13,548 nucleotides of DNA from Spirochaetales bacterium (GCA_031266855.1 JAISAF010000410.1:1-13548), one strand, 5' to 3'. Shown: positions 1-6,343, counted from the stretch's first letter. Notes: a model not told the origin generated them from the sequence alone. Numbers and translations: made by a program.

Positions 1-8
1 GCTGCGCG

Positions 9-119
9 GCGCAAGGGATTGGAGGGATGCGCAGCAGCCACAGCGCGGAGCGCTGTGGCCGGAGCGATAGCGGAGTCCCGGAAAGCCCGGTTTTTGGCGC
101 GAAGCGCCAAAAATGCGCC
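9..119 (+). repeat. Dispersed two-hairpin repeat alpha, copy 1 (diverged)
   Basis: This copy shows the linkers GCGCAAGGGATTG (10-22) and CCCGGAAAGCCCGG (about 77-90) that recur at 1664, 4497, 8314 and 10629. Hairpin 1 is CCACAGCGC (38-46) paired with GCGCTGTGG (50-58). Hairpin 2 is TTTTTGGCGC (91-100) paired with GCGCCAAAAA (104-113), followed by TGCGCC. The segment around hairpin 1 is less like the other four copies, so this one is partly degenerate or recombined. No coding role is visible. Confidence 0.75.
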
Positions 120-179
120 TGAAGACAGTCGCTTTCCGATAGGTATGGATTGTAGCGGCCGCTAACGCGGCCCCGGAAT
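112..179 (-). repeat. Dispersed repeat module beta, copy 1
   Basis: Read on the minus strand this module begins ATTCCGGGG. It then has a short hairpin GGCCGC/GCGGCC (157-162 with 167-172), then GCTACAAT, TATCGGAAAGCGAC, GTCTTC and finally GGCGCATT. The same order occurs on the plus strand at 1603-1671, where the hairpin stem is GGGCGC/GCGCCC instead. The linker is well conserved and the stem changes in a compensating way. It sits between modules gamma and alpha. Confidence 0.7.
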
Positions 180-219
180 GCGCCCAAATTCCGAATTATA
201 AATAAGTTATTAAACAGGC
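177..219 (-). repeat. Dispersed repeat module gamma, copy 1
   Basis: A 43-base module that reads GCCTGTTTAATAA to TTTGGGCGCATT on the minus strand. It matches 4464-4506 at 41 of 43 positions. With the two bases 220-221 its outer end reads GAGCCTGTTTAA, almost the same as the end of the adjacent insertion sequence (GAGCCTGTTCAA from 225), and the two ends point away from each other across three bases. Confidence 0.8.
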
Positions 220-232
220 TCTTAGAGCCTGT

Positions 233-754
233 TCAAAATCTCCTTATAAGAACGGCGATGAACGCCAGGATGACCATTTGGAGGGAATTGTGAAGTTTGC
301 GTTCACAGTTCTTCCACAGCCGGCGAGCCTTATCCAGCCATCCAAAACTCCTTTCCACCACCCACCGTTTGGGCAGCACCGCAAATCCATGCTGTTCATT
401 CCGCTTTACCACTTCCACCTCTGCCCCGCATATATCCCTTACCGCCTGTGCGAAAGGATCTCCCGAATAGCTTCCGTCAGCAATAAACTTCCTTACTTCC
501 GATAGATTTTCCAGATTCTGCCTCATCATCTCCGCCGCCCCCTGCCGGTCAGTAACGTTTGCGGTGGTAATTCCCAGCGCATGAGGCAGGCCCATCGTGT
601 CCACAACGATATGGCGTTTGATTCCTGACACTTTTTTGCCCGCATCATACCCTTTTTCCTCCGCCGTATCAGCATTTTGTACGCTTTGCGCGTCAATAAT
701 GCCGCAGGTTGTCTTATCCGGGCGCATATCACCATTTCGCGCCAGTATAACCAA
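233..754 (-). CDS. IS5-family transposase, catalytic part (orfB)
   Basis: This encodes the DDE transposase domain that cuts and joins the element ends. The visible catalytic residues are D21 (GIIDAQS), D93 (FIADGSYSGD) and E134 (VVERSFGWL), with R and K following the glutamate as in the IS5 signature. The frame opens just after a TAA that overlaps an A8 run (755-762), and there is only a TTG to start on. It is therefore probably made as a fusion with orfA by a +1 shift, or by loss of one A through slippage, at that run. Losing one A would give a continuous protein. Its last codons lie inside the left inverted repeat. The call is secure. Whether the protein is actually produced depends on the frameshift. 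Confidence 0.88.
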   Translation of the reverse strand: MVILARNGDMRPDKTTCGIIDAQSVQNADTAEEKGYDAGKKVSGIKRHIVVDTMGLPHALGITTANVTDRQGAAEMMRQNLENLSEVRKFIADGSYSGDPFAQAVRDICGAEVEVVKRNEQHGFAVLPKRWVVERSFGWLDKARRLWKNCERKLHNSLQMVILAFIAVLIRRF

Positions 755-1019
755 TTTTTTTTAAGACTTCCCCAAGTAAGGTACTGCCCTGCACGCGTTC
801 CCGTGCCCACACGTCATAATAATACCGCACACTGCCCCATTTCGGAAAATCCGCGGGCAGCATCCGCCACTGGCAGCCGCTTTTTATCAGATACAGTATG
901 GCGCAGAAAATATCGTACAGGTCTTTTTCCCGCGGCCTGGTACATTTTTTCGCGCCTTCCAAAGCCGGGCGGATAATCTCAAACTCTTCGCGCGTTATAT
1001 CACTCGGATAACTGTGCAT
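729..1019 (-). CDS. IS5-family transposase, N-terminal part (orfA)
   Basis: This is the helical N-terminal region found in IS5-family transposases, with ...CAILYLIKSGCQWRMLP (about residues 36-52) and YYYDVWARERV (about 63-73). The chosen start is the ATG at 1019, giving 96 residues. It lies four bases after a purine-rich ribosome site that is mostly a G10 run (C10 at 1024-1033 on the plus strand). An upstream ATG at 1055 would add 12 residues that are partly encoded by the G run, and it looks less likely. The frame ends at 729, overlapping the catalytic frame by 26 bases. The A8 run at 755-762 (codons TTA AAA AAA ATT) is the likely shift site. Confidence 0.85.
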   Translation of the reverse strand: MHSYPSDITREEFEIIRPALEGAKKCTRPREKDLYDIFCAILYLIKSGCQWRMLPADFPKWGSVRYYYDVWARERVQGSTLLGEVLKKIGYTGAKW

Positions 1020-1110
1020 TCTTCCCCCCCCCCTCTGGTGAAGATTATGGCACACTGGATAGATTTTGAACAGGCTCTAAAAACTTTCAAATGTTATTTC
1101 CAGTTCTAAG

Positions 1111-1144
1111 GGAAAAAATTGCTGTGAAAACAGCAATTTTTTCC
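1111..1144. terminator. Perfect 15-bp hairpin with GAAA loop, terminator-like
   Basis: GGAAAAAATTGCTGT (1111-1125) pairs perfectly with 1130-1144 around a GAAA tetraloop. The A6 and T6 runs at the base would give a U-rich tail in either direction, so it could terminate transcription both ways. It is enclosed by a weaker outer pairing of CTAAAAACT (1077-1085) with AGTTTTTAG (1168-1176). No gene now lies directly against it, so its client is unclear. Confidence 0.55.
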
Positions 1145-1246
1145 TGTGCGTATTACCAGAAATAGATAGTTTTTAGATGTTCCCGCGGATTTCCGGCCGC
1201 GGAAATCCGCGGGCCGTCTGCGGCCCGTCCTTTCACGGTTCCGGCT

Positions 1247-1300
1247 GCCGCCACCACGCTAACAAGCGACCGCTACGCTAACAGCTTTTGAACCAGCCCC
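1247..1300 (+). repeat. Dispersed repeat module delta, copy 1
   Basis: CCGCCACCACG, then TACGCT and TTTTGAACCAGCCCC recur in the same order and spacing at 10925-10977 (CCGCCACCACG, TACGCT, TTTGGAACCAGGCCC). The end TTTTGAACCAGCCCC resembles the insertion-sequence end TTTTGAACAGGCTC. That may mean a degenerate element end, although the match is imperfect. Confidence 0.55.
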
Positions 1301-1602
1301 CTTACGCCCGCTTCCGCGGCCTCGATGTAAAAACATCAGACTTGTTCAATAACCTTCCGGTTCTCTCGTGGGTTTGCGAATATCTCTATTGTCAAACCGC
1401 GCTCTTATGCCGATATTAGAATCATTATGTGTGCGATTATTTATTTGGGCCGCGGGTTTGCGGGCCGCGGCGTCACAGCCGCGGGGCTGTTTGTCCGCGC
1501 GGCGCAATGGGCGGCGGCTGCGCATAACAGATATGGAAAATCGCGAAGCAATTTTCCGGCGGGTTTTCACGGCCTGTTGCCAGCCCCTGGGCCGCGCCAG
1601 GG

Positions 1603-1671
1603 ATTCCGGGGGCGCGATAGCGCCCACTACAATACGATACATCTCGGAAAGCGACCGTCTTCGGGCGCATT
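1603..1671 (+). repeat. Dispersed repeat module beta, copy 2
   Basis: ATTCCGGGG, a hairpin GGGCGC (1610-1615) with GCGCCC (1620-1625), CTACAAT, CTCGGAAAGCGACC, GTCTTC and GGGCGCATT follow in the same order as the minus-strand copy at 112-179. Here the module runs straight into an alpha copy. Confidence 0.7.
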
Positions 1672-1756
1672 GAAGCGGAAAGCCCACAGGCCCGCCGCAG
1701 GCGGGCCGAGGACTTGTAGCGGAAAGCCCGGTTTTTTGCGTAGCAAAAAAGGCGCC
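1664..1756 (+). repeat. Dispersed two-hairpin repeat alpha, copy 2
   Basis: The linkers TGAAGCGGAAAGCCCACA and GAGGACTTGTAGCGGAAAGC are present. Hairpin 1 is GGCCCGCC (1689-1696) with GGCGGGCC (1700-1707). Hairpin 2 is TTTTTTGC (1732-1739) with GCAAAAAA (1743-1750). Both stems differ in sequence from the other copies but pair perfectly. It ends about 50 bases upstream of the gene at 1805. Confidence 0.85.
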
Positions 1757-1804
1757 CTGGAAAAATAATTGCATTGTAATCATTATATCCTGGAATAGCG
1801 AAAA

Positions 1805-3208
1805 ATGGAAGAAAATAGTGTAGCTGTACAACTGGAAACCGTATTAACCCGTTTCCGGGAAAATCTGGATGCGACTGTACTGCCGAAACTGAAGGAAGAT
1901 TTCAGGATTATTCATTCCGCTTTCAGGACTGTGCATAGTATTCTGCTGAAGAAGGGTTTTATTCACGAGGACCCTTATAAGAGTGAGACCAGGCTGTCGG
2001 AAATAATTATTCCCGAGACGAAGAGTTTTAGTGATTCGGAAAAAATAGATGAGATGAGTATTCGTCTTTCTTCCTACGAGGTGCAGCTTGATTTTCTTTT
2101 AAACTATTATCAGTTTAGTACGGAATTTCTTGATATATCCCGCATACGTCTTATTGCGGGGCTTTTGCGGTATATAGCCTGGGATCAGCTTGGGCCAATG
2201 GCGCAGGATTCGGTTACGAAGGGTTTGTCGGAGATTATCGCAAGCGCAAAGGTGGGCGCCGATCCGCTTTCGGTGGGTCTTTTGAATGATTCGCTTGAAC
2301 GGATTCAGAAGACTGTTCCTGCGTGTATCAGGCCCTTAAAGGATTTGACGGACTACAGCCGGGAACTTTACAAGATGGAGATTCGGTCGAAAGTTTTTTC
2401 TTCGCTTGATATGGGTTCCGCAAGTCAGGCTGGCAGGGACGATCTTCAAAAGCAGGTAAAGAAAGTTTTTGTTTCCGCGATGCCGGGGAAGCCTTTTTAT
2501 CCTGAGCTTATTGGGGAGATTATCGAAGAGGATTATGGGCCGGATGAGGCGAAACTAAAAGCGGTAATTATCCAGCGTTTTACGATACAGGAGACCAGGC
2601 AAAGGGTTGTTCAGCAGCGGGTGTCTTTTAGTCAAATGATTCTTGATGCTTTAAAGCCGCTGTGTCCGGCGGCGCGGTATCTTGAAGAGACGCTGCGAAA
2701 GCTTGTGGAGAATAATACGGTTCTGCAAAACCGGAAGATGAGTTTGATGGAAAAATTCAAAAACTGGATAATCCGTCTTTCTGATAAACAGAAGGAAACC
2801 TGTATATACGAGCTTGAATATTTTGATTTGGTATCTTCCTCGACGAAACGTGAAAAAATCAACTTTGAGTCTTTTATTGCTGATGTTCAGAAGCGGGTAC
2901 GGATGCTCAATGGCATCAGCATAAAGGGCGGCCCGATGTACAAGCGTATGGAAAAGGCTGGCGAGGAAACGCTTTTTTCTTTTCTGGAGAAGCAGATAAG
3001 CGATTTGAATCTTATTTACCGCCGCCTTCAGAGTCTGGATACTTTTTTCAAGAATGAGGTTCCGCGGGAACAGCGGGCAAATATCAAGGGTATTAAGATT
3101 GAATTAACGGCGATCAAAAACAGCATGGCGCAGGCTGTGCAGAGAAAGCATGAGTATATTGCCCGCAAGGAAGAACACGAACAGATGAAAAAGCTTGGGA
3201 TTGAATAA
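1805..3208 (+). CDS. Conserved-looking helical protein of unknown function (467 aa)
   Basis: I do not recognise this family. The protein is soluble, with no signal peptide, membrane segment, cysteine cluster or nucleotide-binding motif that I can see. It is rich in Lys, Glu, Leu, Ile and Arg with few glycines, and long stretches look like amphipathic helix. The last third (about residues 290-467) has a heptad-like charge pattern, including LRKLVENNTVLQNRKM and a very charged tail ending EEHEQMKKLGIE, which suggests coiled coil or helical bundle. The coding call rests on an uninterrupted 1.4-kb frame with consistent codon use. The ATG at 1805 has only a weak upstream purine site (GGAATAGCG). 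It stands alone, with repeats upstream and a 240-bp gap downstream. A structural or cytoskeleton-like role would be a guess. Confidence 0.85.
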   Translation: MEENSVAVQLETVLTRFRENLDATVLPKLKEDFRIIHSAFRTVHSILLKKGFIHEDPYKSETRLSEIIIPETKSFSDSEKIDEMSIRLSSYEVQLDFLLNYYQFSTEFLDISRIRLIAGLLRYIAWDQLGPMAQDSVTKGLSEIIASAKVGADPLSVGLLNDSLERIQKTVPACIRPLKDLTDYSRELYKMEIRSKVFSSLDMGSASQAGRDDLQKQVKKVFVSAMPGKPFYPELIGEIIEEDYGPDEAKLKAVIIQRFTIQETRQRVVQQRVSFSQMILDALKPLCPAARYLEETLRKLVENNTVLQNRKMSLMEKFKNWIIRLSDKQKETCIYELEYFDLVSSSTKREKINFESFIADVQKRVRMLNGISIKGGPMYKRMEKAGEETLFSFLEKQISDLNLIYRRLQSLDTFFKNEVPREQRANIKGIKIELTAIKNSMAQAVQRKHEYIARKEEHEQMKKLGIE

Positions 3209-3238
3209 GGGCCTGCCCCGCGTAAGTACTAAATAACA

Positions 3239-3274
3239 GTTTTTAGAATTTTACCATGTTTAGAGTTTTACCAC
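3239..3274 (+). repeat. Imperfect tandem pair in intergenic DNA
   Basis: GTTTTTAGAATTTTACCAT is followed at once by GTTTAGAGTTTTACCAC, two near copies that differ by a 2-base gap and two substitutions. Further on, GCGAAG..CAAAGAA (3295-3310) and TTCTTTGACTTCGC (3342-3355) form an imperfect inverted repeat about 30 bases apart. No gene fits this 240-bp gap. The last 40 bases are AT-rich and presumably hold the promoter of the next gene. Confidence 0.5.
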
Positions 3275-3448
3275 AAAACCGGAGACTGGTAAGGGCGAAG
3301 AAGCAAAGAAAGGAAAGCTAAAGAACAAGAACTTATTCAACTTCTTTGACTTCGCGGTTAAAAAATTCCGTGGAGCAGGTTAGGGCAGGTTTAGATTCCT
3401 GAACCGGGGTATTTTATACAGCGGAGATATAAAGAGGTATAAAATTTC

Positions 3449-4453
3449 ATGGAACTGAATTATATTGATTGCCCCAGCGGCTCGGCGGAGACGCAGTTGC
3501 CGGTGTGCATCTACGGCCTCCACCGTTTGGGAGATACCCTCCTTCTCCACAGCAATGATGAGATTAGCGCGTGGGATATCAGCAACCCGCTGGATATACG
3601 GCAGACAGGCGCATGTCCCATAGATTTCTGCGTACCAAACAGCGTGCTGTATGATCAAAAGCTCTGTCTTTTTTACAGGAATAAAATGCAGCCCTTTGAT
3701 GTTTCCGACCTCCGAAATATTCACGCGCTTACTCCCGTGCTTTTTGCCGAAAATATTCGCTCCCTGGATTTTGACCGGGAAGGAACCGTCTGGGTAGTTA
3801 CCGAATATGGAACCGTCGGCGCCCAGACTACGGACGGGAAATTTACCGAACATGTCCCCTATAAAATTCATTCCGGTTTTGGGAAATTGGACATTAACAG
3901 GTCCCGGCATATCAAAACAGCCGGAGATTTGGTCATCGTCGCGCATCAGGAGTATGGCGTGCTCATCTACCGGAAAAACGCGGGGGCACGGCTGGAACTC
4001 CTCACGCACATTACACAAGACTCCGAAATATGCTTTGAAGCGCCGGTTACGCCGGTCTGCGGCGATCAGGTGTTGCTGTTTGTCTCTTACCTGGGCATAA
4101 CGCCGGTTGACGCGCGCGATGTCAATACTATCAAAAAATCGAACAGATTTAAGCCAAAGTATGAATTGTGGAATATGTACGGCCCTGGAATCATCGACTG
4201 CGGACGCTCCGACGAACTCCCGGAAAATACCCACGATATTCTTGTGTACAGTGAAGCAAACGGAAACTTTGAACTGTGTCTTCTGGAAGTGTCCCCCGCC
4301 GGAATCACCCACAGGGACAGTGTACAGTTGAAACACCGGAAGTTTGACGGCCTAATTAGAAGGATGTTTTTGAAAGATAACTATCTTATCTTTGTCGGAA
4401 TGTCAGGCCATGCGGACCGCGGCGCCTTTGAAGTGTATCGCATAACAAAATAG
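3449..4453 (+). CDS. Putative beta-propeller protein, LVIVD-like repeats (334 aa)
   Basis: This is a cytosolic protein, since no signal peptide or membrane segment is visible. Repeated beta-strand-rich blocks follow a pattern of short strands, a turn and D-[VI]-S-[DN]: EISAWDISNPLDIRQTG (about 38-54) and MQPFDVSDLRNI (about 80-91), then VWVVTEYG, LVIVAHQEYGVLIY, VLLFVSYLGI and DILVYSEANGNFELCLLE. These resemble LVIVD/WD-type propeller blades, a fold used for protein binding or as a scaffold. No catalytic residues can be named. The ATG at 3449 follows AAAGAGGT by about 11 bases, a usable ribosome site. The gene ends ten bases before a gamma module. The fold is an inference from the pattern, while the coding call is firm. 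Confidence 0.82.
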   Translation: MELNYIDCPSGSAETQLPVCIYGLHRLGDTLLLHSNDEISAWDISNPLDIRQTGACPIDFCVPNSVLYDQKLCLFYRNKMQPFDVSDLRNIHALTPVLFAENIRSLDFDREGTVWVVTEYGTVGAQTTDGKFTEHVPYKIHSGFGKLDINRSRHIKTAGDLVIVAHQEYGVLIYRKNAGARLELLTHITQDSEICFEAPVTPVCGDQVLLFVSYLGITPVDARDVNTIKKSNRFKPKYELWNMYGPGIIDCGRSDELPENTHDILVYSEANGNFELCLLEVSPAGITHRDSVQLKHRKFDGLIRRMFLKDNYLIFVGMSGHADRGAFEVYRITK

Positions 4454-4463
4454 CCGGTATAAC

Positions 4464-4506
4464 GCCTGTTTAATAACCCATTTATAATTCGGAATTTGGG
4501 CGCATT
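4464..4506 (+). repeat. Dispersed repeat module gamma, copy 2
   Basis: GCCTGTTTAATAA through TTTGGGCGCATT matches 177-219 (minus) at 41 of 43 bases. It begins ten bases after the stop of the propeller-like gene and runs directly into an alpha copy through the shared GGGCGCATT. Confidence 0.8.
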
Positions 4507-4602
4507 TGCGGCGTAAAACGCCGCAAACCGGGCTTTCCGCTTCAAGTCCTCGGAAGCGCTGATGCGCTTCCTGTGGGCTTTCCGCTACAATCCCATTGCG
4601 CC
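4497..4602 (-). repeat. Dispersed two-hairpin repeat alpha, copy 3
   Basis: Read on the minus strand it gives GCGCAATGGGATTGTAGCGG, AAAGCCCACA, hairpin 1, GAGGACTTGAAGCGGAAAGC, hairpin 2 and AAATGCGCCC. Hairpin 1 is GGAAGCGC (4552-4559) with GCGCTTCC (4564-4571). Hairpin 2 is TTTGCGGCG (4505-4513) with CGCCGCAAA (4519-4527). The preceding AGCGCGAAAAG and CCGT-GGGCGCAA (minus strand, to about 4621) also match copy 4, so the conserved unit may extend further. Confidence 0.85.
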
Positions 4603-4924
4603 CCACGGGCTTTTCGCGCTCCCGCGCGACCTGATTTTTTTTAGAATGACAGCAACCGCCGCGCTCCACGCCGCCACACGTGGCGGCGTGGAGCCGAAGC
4701 AACCTCTGGATTTCCGTACCGGAAATCCGTTATGCGCAATTCCGCGTCCGTAGCCGCGTTGAAATGTAAAAAGGCGCCCGGCATCATATAGAAAATAAAA
4801 CGCCACTACCCTGTAATGCCGCCCCGCACAGCGCTACGCGCTGTGCGGGGCGGCATCCGTGTATCCGTGGTATCCAGCCCGGCGGCAACCGGGTTGCCGC
4901 CGGAGTACCGCCGGATTTTGTTTT
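4603..4924. other. Convergent intergenic DNA with stacked perfect hairpins
   Basis: There is no gene here. Four perfect inverted repeats stand in a row: GCTCCACGCCGCCA (4663-4676) with 4681-4694; GGATTTCC (4708-4715) with GGAAATCC (4721-4728); a 19-bp stem starting ATGCCGCCCC (4816-4834) with 4838-4856; and CGGCGGCAAC (4880-4889) with GTTGCCGCCG (4893-4902). They lie between a plus-strand gene end and the end of the minus-strand vor genes. The last two would fold in the tail of the vor transcript. None has a clear U-run, so they are terminator-like or transcript-protecting at most. Confidence 0.6.
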
Positions 4925-6340
4925 TCAGGTTTTTGCCAGGTTCTTTTCGTAGTATTCCCGTGCGGCGTCTACCACTTTCAGGTTTTCGTCTATCAGGGCT
5001 TTGCGTTTTATCGACAGGGGGATGACCTGCCTGATGGTGTCCACGGCAATGATTCCTGTCGACAGCGCGTACATGGTAATGCCCGCAACCGTCGCGGCGG
5101 CTACGGCGCCCGCCTGCTGCGCTATTTCCGTCAGCGGCGCGTAGAGAGTCTTTATATCGCTTCGGTTTACTTTGCGTTCGATGAGGGAGGAGTTTACAAG
5201 GATAGTACCGCCAGGCAAAACCTGATCTTCAAAGGAGTCCAGGGACGGGCCGTTCATGGCTATGAAAAAGTTCGGATTATCAACCAGGGGAGAACCTATT
5301 TGCCCGTCAGAGATGATGACACCGGCGTTTGCCGTGCCGCCGCGCATTTCCGGGCCGTAGGAAGGCAGCCAGGAAGTATTGTGCTTTTCCGCTATGGCGC
5401 AGTTTGCCAGCAGTATGCCGCCGGAGAGTACGCCCTGTCCGCCGAAACCAGCCAGTTTAACAAGCTGTTCGCTGATGTGCTCCTCTTTTTGCTTTATGGA
5501 AATATCCTTTTCCAGATTGAAGAGTTTTTTCATCTCCTCGTCGGAAACCGGCCGGGGAGGATCGTATTTCACCTGAGAGTCTCCGTTCCGGAAATTTTTT
5601 ACCGGAAAAACAGGCTCAAGTTTGTCGATGAGCCATTTACGCGCCTCTATCGGCTGCATTTTCCAGTTAATAGGACAGGGCGAAAGAATCTCCACAAAGG
5701 AAAAGCCCTTCTTTTCGACCTGATTTACCAGGGCCTGTTTGATGGCTTTTTTCGCCTTCAGAATCCGCGCCGCGTTACCCAGGGATACCCGTTCAATAAA
5801 GACCGGCGCGGCGAGGTTATTGATGATTTCGCACATAGTCAGCGGAAAACCGTCGCGGCCCGCCGAACGTCCCAGGGGAGTGGTAAGCGTCTTCTGGCCT
5901 ACAATGGTTGTCGGCGCCATCTGGCCGCCAGTCATTCCGTAAATGGCGTTGTTGACGAAGAACACGGCTATATGTTCGCCCCGGTTTGCCGCATGCATAA
6001 TAGCTCCCATGCCAATACCGGCAAGGTCGCCGTCCCCCTGATAGGATATTATGATGGAATTCTCCAGCGAACGCGCCAGGCCGGTTCCTACGGCGGGCGC
6101 CCGCCCGTGGGCGCACTGGATGTTGCCTGTATCGAAATAATAATAGGCAAAGACGCTGCATCCAACAGGGGAACAGAAAATTACTCTATCCTGGATTCCC
6201 AGCTCGTCAATAACTTCGGCAATCAGTTTATGGACGTTCCCGTGACCGCAGCCCGGACAATAGTGCGTATTTTTTTCTCCCGGCCCGCCTTTGCGGACAA
6301 AGTCTTCATAAAATGTTTTTGGTTTTGTGTGTTTTACCAT
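4925..6340 (-). CDS. vorA: 2-oxoacid:ferredoxin oxidoreductase, fused beta (TPP) and gamma subunits (471 aa)
   Basis: Residues about 1-265 form the beta subunit, which binds thiamine diphosphate and a 4Fe-4S cluster. The cluster ligands appear to be C28 and C31 (CPGCGHG) and C56, with the later CPINW cysteine as the usual fourth. The TPP motif GDGD is at 102-105, with NN at 130-131. From residue 296 the protein becomes a gamma subunit (LAGFGGQGVLSGG, then SYGPEMRGGTANAG), about 176 residues, close to the usual free-standing size. A charged linker (about 265-295) joins them. With VorB and the ferredoxin it would oxidise a 2-oxoacid with CoA to acyl-CoA and reduced ferredoxin. The start follows vorB by three bases, with GGGGG as ribosome site. 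Indolepyruvate or 2-oxoglutarate specificity is not excluded. Branched-chain use is inferred from the ptb-buk neighbours. Confidence 0.9.
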   Translation of the reverse strand: MVKHTKPKTFYEDFVRKGGPGEKNTHYCPGCGHGNVHKLIAEVIDELGIQDRVIFCSPVGCSVFAYYYFDTGNIQCAHGRAPAVGTGLARSLENSIIISYQGDGDLAGIGMGAIMHAANRGEHIAVFFVNNAIYGMTGGQMAPTTIVGQKTLTTPLGRSAGRDGFPLTMCEIINNLAAPVFIERVSLGNAARILKAKKAIKQALVNQVEKKGFSFVEILSPCPINWKMQPIEARKWLIDKLEPVFPVKNFRNGDSQVKYDPPRPVSDEEMKKLFNLEKDISIKQKEEHISEQLVKLAGFGGQGVLSGGILLANCAIAEKHNTSWLPSYGPEMRGGTANAGVIISDGQIGSPLVDNPNFFIAMNGPSLDSFEDQVLPGGTILVNSSLIERKVNRSDIKTLYAPLTEIAQQAGAVAAATVAGITMYALSTGIIAVDTIRQVIPLSIKRKALIDENLKVVDAAREYYEKNLAKT

Positions 6341-6343
6341 AGT

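Larger units (their letters stand above)
225..1077 (-). mobile_element. IS5-family (IS427-type) insertion sequence, 853 bp
   Basis: The left end GAGCCTGTTCAAAATCT (225-241) and the right end (1061-1077) are perfect 17-bp inverted repeats. The match extends to 20 bp if the flanking TTA/TAA is counted. A TA on each side (223-224, 1078-1079) fits a 2-bp target duplication, which is known for this group. The length and the two-frame minus-strand transposase are typical of IS427-type elements. The identical ends suggest recent insertion. Removing the element gives an empty site in which the gamma module end is followed by TTAAAAACTTTC. Confidence 0.9.
1078..1804. other. Gene-free intergenic stretch built of palindromes and repeat modules
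   Basis: I see no credible gene in these 727 bases. The open frames are short, lack ribosome sites and read through repeats. The stretch contains, in order: the hairpin at 1111-1144; a perfect 14-bp stem CCCGCGGATTTCCG (about 1182-1195) with its complement to about 1213; a delta module (about 1247-1300); a small hairpin GATGT/ACATC (1324-1337); a gamma-like end CTTGTTCAATAACC (1341-1354); an imperfect hairpin near 1535-1557; and then modules beta and alpha. A promoter for the gene at 1805 should lie in the last 60 bases, which are AT-rich (CATTATATCC near 1780), but I cannot place it firmly. Confidence 0.7.

Noticed and set aside
1664..1756. CRISPR array
   Set aside because: The repeated linkers are dispersed over 10 kb in both orientations and separated by hairpins and genes. 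There are no regular spacers and no cas genes.
1346..1831. Minus-strand frame of 161 codons over the repeats before 1805
   Set aside because: It reads through modules alpha and beta and overlaps the start of the gene at 1805. There is no ribosome site or recognisable domain.
3209..3448. tRNA or other known RNA gene in the gap
   Set aside because: I could find no cloverleaf, no anticodon stem pattern and no CCA end. The inverted repeat is imperfect and widely spaced.
3380..4336. Minus-strand frame of 318 codons opposite the propeller-like gene
   Set aside because: It has no ribosome site and no motif. The plus-strand frame has a usable ribosome site, propeller-like repeats and a start and stop that fit the spacing.
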